From the NCBI GenBank assembly GCA_903874585.1, contig CAIQSY010000022.1, forward strand, positions 1 to 13,716: 13,716 bases of DNA. The letters are read 5' to 3'. Shown here piece after piece: positions 7,787 through 13,716 of this stretch. A program made the position numbers and the translations under genes. The notes under the pieces were generated by a model. That model had not been told where the DNA came from and made no database searches. It worked only from the letters and a program-made list of their open reading frames with translations. How positions within the stretch are numbered: the stretch's first letter is position 1; each line of letters starts with the position of its first letter. Source of the stretch: an uncultured Chlorobiaceae bacterium. Lineage in GTDB: Bacteria > Bacteroidota > Chlorobiia > Chlorobiales > Chlorobiaceae.

Positions 7787-9190
7787 ATGCTCATTCATCA
7801 GCGTTCAATTAAAAAAGAGGTCACACTCTCTGGAACCGGACTCCACACCGGCGAAAAATGTACCATCACCTTTCAACCGGCACCAGTCAATTACGGCTAC
7901 CGTTTTGTGCGCACCGATGTTGAAAATTGTCCAGAAATACCGGCGCTGATTGACAACGTGGTTGAGGTTCTTCGCGGAACGACCATCGCGGTGAACGGTG
8001 TCAAAGTGCACACTACGGAGCATGTCCTTGCGGCGCTGTATGGTCTCCAGATTGATAACTGCCGCATTGAAATGAGCGGCCCAGAGCCTCCGGTGATGGA
8101 TGGCAGCTCTTACTCGTTTGTTGAAGTGCTGCTCGAAGCTGGCTTTCAGGAGCAGGATGAGCCGAAAAATTATCTCGTGATTGATGAAACCATCGAGTTC
8201 CACGATCCGGTGAACAGCGTTGATCTTGTGGCGCTGCCGCTCGACAGTTTCCGCGTGACGGTGATGGTCGATTACAAAAATCCAGCACTTGGTTCGCAGC
8301 ACTCTGGTCTTTTCGATCTGGATAAAGAGTTTGTCAAAGAGTTTTCATCATGCCGCACTTTCTGCTTTCTCAGCGAAGTTGAAGGGCTTGCCAATCAAGG
8401 CTTGATCAAGGGAGGCGCAATGGATAATGCGCTGGTGATTATCGACAAAACAATGCAGACGGAGGAGCTTGACAATCTTGCCGATAAGCTTTCTGTTGAT
8501 CGTCAGCACCTCAGCCTCGGAGAAAACGGCATTCTCAACAACCGCGATTTACGTTTCCCCAACGAACCCGCACGCCATAAATTGCTCGATCTGCTTGGCG
8601 ACATGGCGCTGCTCGGTATGCCGTTAAAGGCGCAGGTTCTTGCGGCGCGTCCGGGTCACGCTTCAAATGTGGAATTTGTGAAGCAGCTTAAAAAATATGC
8701 TGATCGCAACAAGCTTGCCCGCCAATATCAGCACGAGAAAAAAGCTGGTGTGATTTTCGACATCAACGCCATTCAAAAAATTCTACCGCATCGCTATCCA
8801 TTTCTCTTGATTGACAAAATTGTTGAGTTCAAGCTCGACGAACGCATTGTGTCGATCAAAAATGTCACCATGAACGAGCCATTCTTTCAGGGGCATTTTC
8901 CCGGTAATCCAATCATGCCGGGTGTGCTTATTCTCGAAGCGATGGCGCAGACTGGCGGCATTATGATGCTCAATGGCAACGATAATCTTCAGGAGAGTGT
9001 GGTCTATTTTATGGGCATTGATAAAGCTCGTTTTCGCAAACCGGTGCTGCCGGGCGACACGCTCGTGCTTGAAGCCGTTGTGACGAATCGCCGCCGAAAT
9101 GTGTGCCAGTTTGATGGCAAAGCGTACGTTCGCGGTGAGCTGGTGTGTGAGGCTTCCCTTATGGCAACGGTTGTGCCAAAAGGCAAATAA
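7787..9190 (+). CDS. lpxC/fabZ: Bifunctional UDP-3-O-acyl-N-acetylglucosamine deacetylase / 3-hydroxyacyl-ACP dehydratase (LpxC-FabZ fusion)
   Basis: A cytoplasmic fusion enzyme of 467 residues. Residues 1 to about 305 are LpxC, the zinc deacetylase committing to lipid A synthesis. Its zinc ligands are His79 (TTEHVLAAL), His264 and Asp268 (RHKLLDLLGD), with Glu78 and the general-acid/base His291 (PGHASN). Residues about 323-467 are FabZ, with PHRYPFLLID and the active-site His370 (FFQGHFPGN) and Glu384 (GVLILEAMAQ). The fusion is characteristic of Bacteroidetes/Chlorobi. The frame is open further upstream from a TTG at 7697, but ATG 7787 (MLIHQRSIKKEVTLSGTGLHTG) is chosen because LpxC homology begins there and an AGGAG sits at 7769-7773, 13 bp upstream, slightly far. 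The last 35 codons (433-467), stop and terminator start are duplicated at 13569-13716. This copy is the intact one. Confidence 0.96.
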   Translation: MLIHQRSIKKEVTLSGTGLHTGEKCTITFQPAPVNYGYRFVRTDVENCPEIPALIDNVVEVLRGTTIAVNGVKVHTTEHVLAALYGLQIDNCRIEMSGPEPPVMDGSSYSFVEVLLEAGFQEQDEPKNYLVIDETIEFHDPVNSVDLVALPLDSFRVTVMVDYKNPALGSQHSGLFDLDKEFVKEFSSCRTFCFLSEVEGLANQGLIKGGAMDNALVIIDKTMQTEELDNLADKLSVDRQHLSLGENGILNNRDLRFPNEPARHKLLDLLGDMALLGMPLKAQVLAARPGHASNVEFVKQLKKYADRNKLARQYQHEKKAGVIFDINAIQKILPHRYPFLLIDKIVEFKLDERIVSIKNVTMNEPFFQGHFPGNPIMPGVLILEAMAQTGGIMMLNGNDNLQESVVYFMGIDKARFRKPVLPGDTLVLEAVVTNRRRNVCQFDGKAYVRGELVCEASLMATVVPKGK

Positions 9191-9228
9191 CACCATCATT
9201 TACGAAGCGCCCCGCCAGCAAAAGCGAG
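9081..9228. repeat. Direct repeat, copy 1 (3' end of lpxC-fabZ plus terminator arm)
   Basis: 148 bp spanning codons 433-467 of lpxC-fabZ, its TAA stop and 38 bp beyond. It matches 13569-13716 in the same orientation with two differences only: C9091 versus T13579 (synonymous CGC/CGT) and A9221 versus C13709 (in the terminator loop). Homology stops abruptly on the left at 9080/13568. The right limit is unknown because the window ends. Confidence 0.97.
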
Positions 9229-9238
9229 GGCGCTTTTT
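9205..9238 (+). terminator. Terminator of lpxC-fabZ
   Basis: An 8-bp stem (AAGCGCCC, 9205-9212, with GGGCGCTT, 9228-9235) with an additional inner CGC/GCG pairing, followed by T5 (9234-9238). On the minus strand no T-run follows, so it is unlikely to serve modB, which converges from the other side. Confidence 0.88.
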
Positions 9239-9289
9239 GCATGGCAGAATTCAAGGGCAAAAACGCTTATCCAGCATGGAACAGTTTGT

Positions 9290-9970
9290 TCATGTGTGGC
9301 TTATCTTTCTTAACGCATAGAACATGGCGAGCGATATGATGCCCAACAACATCGACAGAAGCGCTGCTTTTTCAAAATTTCCTTCAAAAACTGCATTATA
9401 GACTGCAAGTGACACGGTTTCAGTTTTGCCGACAATATTCCCGCCAAGCATGAGCGTTATGCCAACCTCACCGAGTGAACGACCAAGTGAGAGAATAAGT
9501 CCGGTCAGCAGGGCATATCTGATGGTGGGAAGCACAACAAAAATGTAGGTCTGCAATCTACTTTTTCCGAGCGTCCATGCAGCTTCAGCAAGCGAATTAC
9601 CCATACCGGCAACCGCTGCCTGCACGGACTTGACAACAAGTGGAAGTCCAGCGATAAATGAGGCAATAAAGACACCACTCCGGCTGAAAATTATTTCGTA
9701 TCCCATCGCAAGTAGTGGAGTACCAAAAACTCCATGTCGCCCCAGCAAGAGAAGCAGCAGAAAACCTGTGGCAATGGGCGGAAAAACAAGTGGCAACGTA
9801 ATAACTGCATCAGCAATAACGCTGAACAGCCCTTTTTTGCCAGTAAGAAGATAACCCGACATCACGCCTGCGGCAAGATGCAGTATTACGGTGATAACTG
9901 CCGTCTTCAATGTCAGCATGAGCGGCTCGATCATATCCTTGCTGAAGAGGATTTCGATACTTTTTTCCAT
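9290..9970 (-). CDS. modB: ModB-like ABC transporter permease (molybdate/tungstate type)
   Basis: Inner-membrane permease, 226 residues, the normal ModB length. It has several hydrophobic helices and the cytoplasmic EAA loop that docks on the ATPase (129-148, AEAAWTLGKSR...VVLP), followed by RYALLTGLILSLGRSLGEVG, typical of the ModB/CysT/WtpB branch. The chosen start is ATG at 9970. Its A is the last base of the TGA stop of the upstream binding-protein gene (TGATG), implying translational coupling; a TTG one codon earlier is in frame but less likely. It is the last gene of the minus-strand cassette and converges on lpxC-fabZ. No ATPase (ModC) gene follows: after the stop there are only about 50 bp before the fabZ terminator. 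Whether the substrate is molybdate or tungstate cannot be decided from the sequence. Confidence 0.9.
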   Translation of the reverse strand: MEKSIEILFSKDMIEPLMLTLKTAVITVILHLAAGVMSGYLLTGKKGLFSVIADAVITLPLVFPPIATGFLLLLLLGRHGVFGTPLLAMGYEIIFSRSGVFIASFIAGLPLVVKSVQAAVAGMGNSLAEAAWTLGKSRLQTYIFVVLPTIRYALLTGLILSLGRSLGEVGITLMLGGNIVGKTETVSLAVYNAVFEGNFEKAALLSMLLGIISLAMFYALRKISHT

Positions 9971-10695
9971 CAAATTCCGTAATGCTGGAGAATGGCAGCG
10001 CTCTCTCTGCTTTTCAGGAATTGAAGAAACTCCTGAACCTCTGGCTGTGCCTCAAACCCTTTGATCACGCCGCACTGAATATGAATCGGTGTATAGAGTA
10101 ACTGGTCAGCAGCAACAAAGCCGCCAATCTTATCACGAATACCGATAGCATCAGTGACATTAATGAACCCAGCATCAATTTCTCCCGATACAAGGTATGC
10201 GGAAACTTGAGGCACGGTAGAGACAACAAGCAGTTTAACTGCCACCTTGTTTGCTAATCCAGCGTTGTTCAAATATTCAGCAGCAACATGGCCATAAATG
10301 GCCTTTTTTTCATCAGGAATACCAACTCTGGTGATCTTATTTTCGCAGATATCTTGTATCTGCTTCAAATGCAATCCTTTACGCCATGCAAGCACAAGTC
10401 TCCCTTCTCCAACAGGATAATATTTCACAAACGTGATACCGGACTGATCGAAAAAACTTTTCTCGCCAAAAATCATCGACACTTTGCCACTCATGCGCGT
10501 CTGGGAAATAATCTGCTGCATATTGCCGAAAACGGCATCAATATGTTGTCCGTTTGTTTGCTCGTATTGCCTGATGATTTCCACTATTGGTCGCTTATAA
10601 CCCGCTCCAGCCGCAATGGTTATCGATTCTGCCCTAAGAGTCTGCGAAAAAAGGGAGAAGAGAATGAGGACGAGGAAAAAAGGTTTTTTAGTCAT
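9970..10695 (-). CDS. Variant ModA-like periplasmic substrate-binding protein
   Basis: A 241-residue extracytoplasmic binding protein with a signal peptide (MTKKPFFLVLILFSLFSQ, cleavage probably after LRA, residue 22). The fold matches ModA/type-2 periplasmic binding proteins: ITIAAGAGYKRPIVEII, then VFGNMQQIISQ, GEGRLVLAWRKG, GIPDEKKAIYGHVAAEYL, and TVPQVSAYLVSGEIDAGFINVTDAI, which parallels the ModA 'GEADAGIVYxTDA' region. The oxyanion-binding Ser-containing loops of classical ModA (AAAS... and ...SSG) are replaced by GAGYKRP and GNMQQ, so ligand contacts should differ. It overlaps modB by one base. The ATG at 10695 has no clear Shine-Dalgarno, and a nearby upstream ATG is out of frame. A terminator hairpin separates it from the TonB receptor upstream. 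Best guess: molybdate, tungstate or a related oxyanion/chelate. The gene is not named modA because of the loop changes. Confidence 0.85.
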   Translation of the reverse strand: MTKKPFFLVLILFSLFSQTLRAESITIAAGAGYKRPIVEIIRQYEQTNGQHIDAVFGNMQQIISQTRMSGKVSMIFGEKSFFDQSGITFVKYYPVGEGRLVLAWRKGLHLKQIQDICENKITRVGIPDEKKAIYGHVAAEYLNNAGLANKVAVKLLVVSTVPQVSAYLVSGEIDAGFINVTDAIGIRDKIGGFVAADQLLYTPIHIQCGVIKGFEAQPEVQEFLQFLKSRESAAILQHYGI

Positions 10696-10723
10696 GTTGT
10701 GAGTTCATGTTAAAAAATGATGT

Positions 10724-10755
10724 AAAAAAATCCCGACGCCGGAGAAACGTCGGGA
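10724..10755 (-). terminator. Terminator after the TonB receptor gene
   Basis: Read on the minus strand, an 8-bp perfect stem (TCCCGACG / CGTCGGGA, 10748-10755 with 10731-10738), a 9-nt loop, then T7 (10730-10724). It lies between the receptor stop and the binding-protein start, so the downstream pair depends on read-through or on a promoter hidden in the short gap. Confidence 0.88.
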
Positions 10756-10792
10756 AGATGTGAGAGAGAAAGAACAGGAGATAACAACTTTT

Positions 10793-13027
10793 TCAATAAT
10801 GAAATGCGAGCGTTCCCATCACAGTAAAAGGAGCGCCGGGTTGATAGGAGGTTTTCAAGGTTTTATAATCCGATGTACTGATCAAGCTGACATACTCTTT
10901 GTCAAAAATATTCATGAATGAAAGTGAGCAATCGACGCTTTTGAAGCCGAGCATTTTTCTGTTCCAGGTCAGGTCAAGGTCAAAAATTGTGGAACCAGCA
11001 ATCTTTTCGTTATGCAGCACATCGCCATAACGCACGGAACTGTATCGAGCAATTGGTGTTATGGTCAAATAGGCCGTTTTGTAGCTGATCATCCCTTTGG
11101 CAAGAAATTCAGGCGAATCGGGAACCTGCACTCCCTTAACCTTGATGATACTGCCTGTAGCATCGGAGTTGATATCCTGCGAGAACGAAAACTTGTTCCA
11201 TGAAAATGAACCGTAACACTTCAGTTTTTCGGAGGGTTTATACTCTGTTTCAAGCTCCACACCATACCCTCTCGCATCAGCATCGTTCATGGGATAGGTT
11301 GCATTCAGCGCCGGATCGTAGAGAACTGCCTGCTTGTTCTGATGCAGCGCATAGTACATGGTTGGCGCTATACTCCAGTTGCTGCCGTGCGCTTTCATCC
11401 CGAGTTCAAAATTCTGTGAGGTCTCCATAACCCGCTTGTCCCAGAGCTGCTGAAAGGTGATTCCCTTACTCGTAAAGTTGCTAAGCTGTGAAATAAAGTA
11501 TGGATAAATATCAACATGTGTCACATAGTTTTCACCATACGCAACATGAACTGATGCGTTGTCGCCAATAACCCTTGTCAGCGTCATATTGGGAAAAAGC
11601 CGATGAAAGCTCTTGCTGTTTACAGCACTCGCGGCGGAATTAATCGCCGGATTCATAGCAAGCGCATCATCATAGCTGGCATCACCAATAGGTTTCGTGG
11701 GGTCTGTCGTGGTGTACGTGATAACGGACGGAAGCGTGTAGTTGACATATTTCAACCCTGCTTCCAGTTGATAATTTCCGTAATGATACGTTGCATCAAG
11801 AAATGGCGTATGCAGCTCATGGCTTGAAGTGTTTGACAAAATACTCCATGAATCAAAAACAAGCTGGCCATTAACAACTTTGTAGTTTTTCCATGAGCTT
11901 GGCGGACCAGGCCGCTCCTGTGTATGGTACATATAACCAAAATCAAGATCGATGTCGCCCAACGTTGTCATGTATTCCGTGAGTACTCCCTTCAAATCGT
12001 GGTTAATATCCCAGCGCCTGATCCTGTTCTGGCCATTGGCAAGTGTAATTGTTTCAAGGTAATAGCCAGTATCACTCCAATAGTAGGGTTTGATATTGAG
12101 CTTGGAATGTTCACCGGTCTTGATTTGGAGATTTGCCATCACCATCCAGTCCTCAAACGTATTCCGATTGTAACCGTAATAATCGTAGCTGTTGGAATCT
12201 GAGCTGTAATCGGTTGTATAGCAATTGCCAAGATTGCTGATTTGCGCATACGTGAATGGCTTGTAGGTTGCGATATCGCCCTTGCTGTAGGTGATAAAAG
12301 TTTCGAGCGTTACCCGATCGCTGAACGTTTTTGACACTCCTGCCATAACGTTGTTTCTCTGACTCTCGCCATCGCCTTTCCACTTATCGGCTGCGCTGTC
12401 GGAAAATGAGACGAAGCTTTTAATATTGCCGGAAAGTGTTCCGCTATCGACACGCACAAAAGTGCGGTGAAACATATCGCTGCCGATACCTTGCTTCACC
12501 AGCACACCAAAATTCTCTTCAGGACGACGAATTTCGATGTTGATTTTACCACCAACATCAGCAAGACCAAGGCCAGCATACGCGGGCATAACACCGGTAT
12601 AAATATTGATATTGCTGAAATTTTCGAGATCATAGATGGTTGCACCTCCACCAGGCCGTCCGGTTACAGGAAGACCTTCAACGTTCACCGTTGTTGCCGG
12701 CACGCCACCGGATGTCGCTTCAATACCTCTGAAGCGGAACGATTCATGGTAGTTTACGATGTCGGCAAGCCCGTATGGATCAACACTCTGTTGGCTGAGC
12801 GACGGCATAAGATTAATTGCCTTATAGACGGACATCTGCGAAGGATTCAGCACTTCAGACTCCTTGCCGGTAACACTCTGCAAAATGTCACCTTTTTTCC
12901 CAGTGACCGTGATCTCCGCAGCCGTCACCATTGGCACTCCATCCGCCGAAGTATCCAAAGAGGTTTCAGCCGCCGCTGCAATTTCAGGAGCAGCAACAAG
13001 CAGAACCAGAAGCACTATTTTTTTCAT
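10793..13027 (-). CDS. TonB-dependent outer-membrane receptor (putative Mo/W-related)
   Basis: A 744-residue outer-membrane transporter. A signal peptide (MKKIVLLVLLVAAPEIAAAA) is followed by a TonB-box-like EITVTG (38-43) and a plug domain (about 45-170). The plug shows VYKAINLMPSLS, FRFRGIEATSGGVPATTVNVEGLP and ADVGGKINIEIRRP. A large aromatic-rich beta-barrel follows and ends in an aromatic residue (LAFHY), as outer-membrane barrels do. The plug loop is Gly-rich (VTGRPGGGATIYD). Family knowledge says it imports a scarce ligand using TonB-ExbBD energy; no tonB/exbBD is in the window. Two ModE-type operators upstream and the downstream ModA/ModB-like genes suggest a molybdenum or tungsten compound rather than iron or B12, but this is inference from context. 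ATG 13027 gives a clean signal peptide; no Shine-Dalgarno is obvious. Confidence 0.9.
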   Translation of the reverse strand: MKKIVLLVLLVAAPEIAAAAETSLDTSADGVPMVTAAEITVTGKKGDILQSVTGKESEVLNPSQMSVYKAINLMPSLSQQSVDPYGLADIVNYHESFRFRGIEATSGGVPATTVNVEGLPVTGRPGGGATIYDLENFSNINIYTGVMPAYAGLGLADVGGKINIEIRRPEENFGVLVKQGIGSDMFHRTFVRVDSGTLSGNIKSFVSFSDSAADKWKGDGESQRNNVMAGVSKTFSDRVTLETFITYSKGDIATYKPFTYAQISNLGNCYTTDYSSDSNSYDYYGYNRNTFEDWMVMANLQIKTGEHSKLNIKPYYWSDTGYYLETITLANGQNRIRRWDINHDLKGVLTEYMTTLGDIDLDFGYMYHTQERPGPPSSWKNYKVVNGQLVFDSWSILSNTSSHELHTPFLDATYHYGNYQLEAGLKYVNYTLPSVITYTTTDPTKPIGDASYDDALAMNPAINSAASAVNSKSFHRLFPNMTLTRVIGDNASVHVAYGENYVTHVDIYPYFISQLSNFTSKGITFQQLWDKRVMETSQNFELGMKAHGSNWSIAPTMYYALHQNKQAVLYDPALNATYPMNDADARGYGVELETEYKPSEKLKCYGSFSWNKFSFSQDINSDATGSIIKVKGVQVPDSPEFLAKGMISYKTAYLTITPIARYSSVRYGDVLHNEKIAGSTIFDLDLTWNRKMLGFKSVDCSLSFMNIFDKEYVSLISTSDYKTLKTSYQPGAPFTVMGTLAFHY

Positions 13028-13042
13028 TGGACTATACTTTTT

Positions 13043-13066
13043 CGTTATATAAAATAGGATATAACG
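13043..13066 (-). promoter_or_regulatory. ModE-type operator, proximal box
   Basis: A perfect inverted repeat CGTTATAT-N8-ATATAACG (arms 13043-13050 and 13059-13066). It matches the ModE (molybdate-responsive repressor) operator as known from the E. coli modA operator, in both arm sequence and 8-bp spacing, as I recall it. Its edge is 16 bp upstream of the receptor start codon, a position suited to repression. Confidence 0.8.
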
Positions 13067-13142
13067 GATATTAAAATTTTTTGGTTACCAGATATCACTT
13101 TTCGCAATAAACCTGCGCAACCATTGACGACGTTTACAGATT

Positions 13143-13166
13143 CGCTATATCTTGGGATATATAACG
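13143..13166 (-). promoter_or_regulatory. ModE-type operator, distal box
   Basis: An inverted repeat CGCTATAT-N8-ATATAACG (arms 13143-13150 and 13159-13166), with 7 of 8 positions symmetric. Same arm type and spacing as the box at 13043-13066, with centres exactly 100 bp apart. Two matching boxes in one leader argue strongly against chance. Confidence 0.78.
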
Positions 13167-13173
13167 CTAAAAC

Positions 13174-13198
13174 AAAAAAACTCCCGTTTTTTTCGGGA
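13174..13198 (-). terminator. Terminator-like hairpin upstream of the distal ModE box
   Basis: On the minus strand, TCCCG-AAAAAAA-CGGGA (13198-13182), one G, then T7 (13180-13174). The stem is short (5 bp). No convincing gene ends here, so it may close an unannotated short transcript or act in the receptor leader. Confidence 0.5.
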
Positions 13199-13213
13199 TG
13201 AACAATTATAATA

Positions 13214-13242
13214 AATATAGGACTTAAAACTTATAAAATCAA
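13214..13242 (-). promoter_or_regulatory. Possible promoter, minus strand
   Basis: TTGATT (13242-13237) and TATATT (13219-13214) at the ideal 17-bp spacing, read on the minus strand towards the receptor gene. The surroundings are AT-rich, so a chance match is possible. If real, transcription would start only about 10 bp before the terminator-like hairpin at 13174-13198. Confidence 0.35.
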
Positions 13243-13567
13243 TATAAAACCATTTTTCGTCGAAAAAAAGATTGTAGAAAAGGATTAGTTCCTTAATTTT
13301 TATTGTAAAAGCGATTGTGCACACCAACACGACTATCACGGTCATTGCCTCTCTCCCCAACATCATATAAACCTGAACAGCCGTAAAAAATAACGAATAA
13401 GTATCACCACTCTGATCTTCCGTAAACAACGATTACTCACTGTACTGTGAATAAATTCACTGCCATAATATCGCGCATAGAATACTATAATTCACTCTAT
13501 TTCCTTGAGCTTGCCCTGCCAATGAAAGGTATTAAATACTTTTTTACAATAAAAAGAGTAAAAAAAG

Positions 13568-13678
13568 ATGACGAATCGTCGCCGAAATGTGTGCCAGTTT
13601 GATGGCAAAGCGTACGTTCGCGGTGAGCTGGTGTGTGAGGCTTCCCTTATGGCAACGGTTGTGCCAAAAGGCAAATAA
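13568..13678 (+). pseudogene. Displaced C-terminal fragment of lpxC-fabZ
   Basis: Duplicate of the last 35 codons of lpxC-fabZ (residues 433-467 of the intact protein), in frame to the TAA stop at 13676-13678. The base before the repeat turns the Val432 codon GTG into ATG, so the remnant forms a 36-codon open frame starting ATG ACG AAT. It lacks the FabZ active-site His and Glu and cannot be a dehydratase. The only change inside it is synonymous (CGC to CGT). Upstream is a purine-rich AAGAG about 10 bp before the ATG, a weak ribosome-binding site. Most likely a non-functional remnant of the event that placed the mod/TonB cassette here. Confidence 0.85.
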
Positions 13679-13716
13679 CACCATCATTTACGAAGCGCCC
13701 CGCCAGCACAAGCGAG
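13569..13716. repeat. Direct repeat, copy 2 (window ends inside it)
   Basis: Same-orientation copy of 9081-9228, 146 of 148 bases identical, including the stop codon and the 5' arm of the terminator stem. The two copies are 4488 bp apart and flank the whole minus-strand mod/TonB cassette. The true right end lies beyond the window. Confidence 0.97.

Larger units (their letters stand above)
13028..13567. other. AT-rich upstream region of the TonB receptor
   Basis: A 540-bp non-coding stretch, visibly much richer in A/T than the flanking genes. Besides the two ModE boxes, the hairpin and the promoter-like sequence, it contains a short palindrome GTGAAT-AA-ATTCAC (13447-13460) and an A/T-only inverted repeat (13540-13547 with 13558-13565) abutting the duplicated fabZ end. 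A 94-codon minus-strand open frame (13145-13429) starts at TTG and runs through the hairpin and the distal box, so I do not call it a gene. Confidence 0.6.

Noticed and set aside
9004..9186. Two 60-codon minus-strand frames with the same start (9004-9186 and 13492-13674)
   Set aside because: They are antisense shadows of the FabZ C-terminus. Their identity is explained by the 148-bp direct repeat, not by a repeated gene.
12467..13057. 196-codon plus-strand frame opposite the TonB receptor
   Set aside because: It is antisense to the receptor signal peptide and plug domain, which are clearly coding, and has no domain features of its own.
13145..13429. 94-codon minus-strand open frame upstream of the TonB receptor
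   Set aside because: It starts at TTG, is AT-rich with no recognisable domain, and runs through a terminator-like hairpin and the distal ModE box to its stop. A shorter internal ATG near 13345 has a purine-rich upstream stretch but no other support.
13447..13460. Palindrome GTGAAT-AA-ATTCAC as a regulator site
   Set aside because: Short, in AT-rich DNA and far from any start codon; chance occurrence is likely and no regulator family is clearly indicated.

Overview
The window looks like chromosomal DNA from a green sulfur bacterium (Chlorobi, Chlorobium-like). This is an inference from gene content: a fused LpxC-FabZ gene, which is typical of the Bacteroidetes/Chlorobi group, a LeuRS of about 805 residues, moderate GC, and ordinary hairpin-plus-T-run terminators. 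No rRNA, tRNA, CRISPR array, transposase or integrase was seen.

Left part (1-9240), housekeeping genes: the 3' two-thirds of pnp (polynucleotide phosphorylase, cut by the window start) ends at a strong terminator. leuS (leucyl-tRNA synthetase) starts 20 bp later, followed by acs (acetyl-CoA synthetase) with its own terminator. A REP-like palindrome separates acs from a minus-strand tspO/MBR-family membrane protein gene. A divergent plus-strand inositol-monophosphatase-family gene follows, then the bifunctional lpxC-fabZ gene of lipid A and fatty acid synthesis, closed by a terminator.

Right part (9290-13567), an accessory cassette on the minus strand: a TonB-dependent outer-membrane receptor, a variant ModA-like periplasmic binding protein and a ModB-like ABC permease, in that transcriptional order. 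A terminator-type hairpin lies between the receptor and the binding protein. The AT-rich region upstream of the receptor carries two near-perfect inverted repeats of the ModE (molybdate repressor) operator type, 100 bp apart. No ModC-type ATPase is present. The cassette reads as a molybdate/tungstate (or Mo/W-chelate) uptake route across both membranes, repressed when metal is sufficient.

The cassette is bounded on the right by a second copy of the last 35 codons, stop and terminator start of lpxC-fabZ (13569-13716, 146 of 148 bases identical to 9081-9228). The mod/TonB block therefore sits between direct repeats of a housekeeping gene's 3' end, as expected if it entered by recombination or integration at that end. 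The window stops inside the second repeat, so the full repeat length and the gene beyond are not visible.
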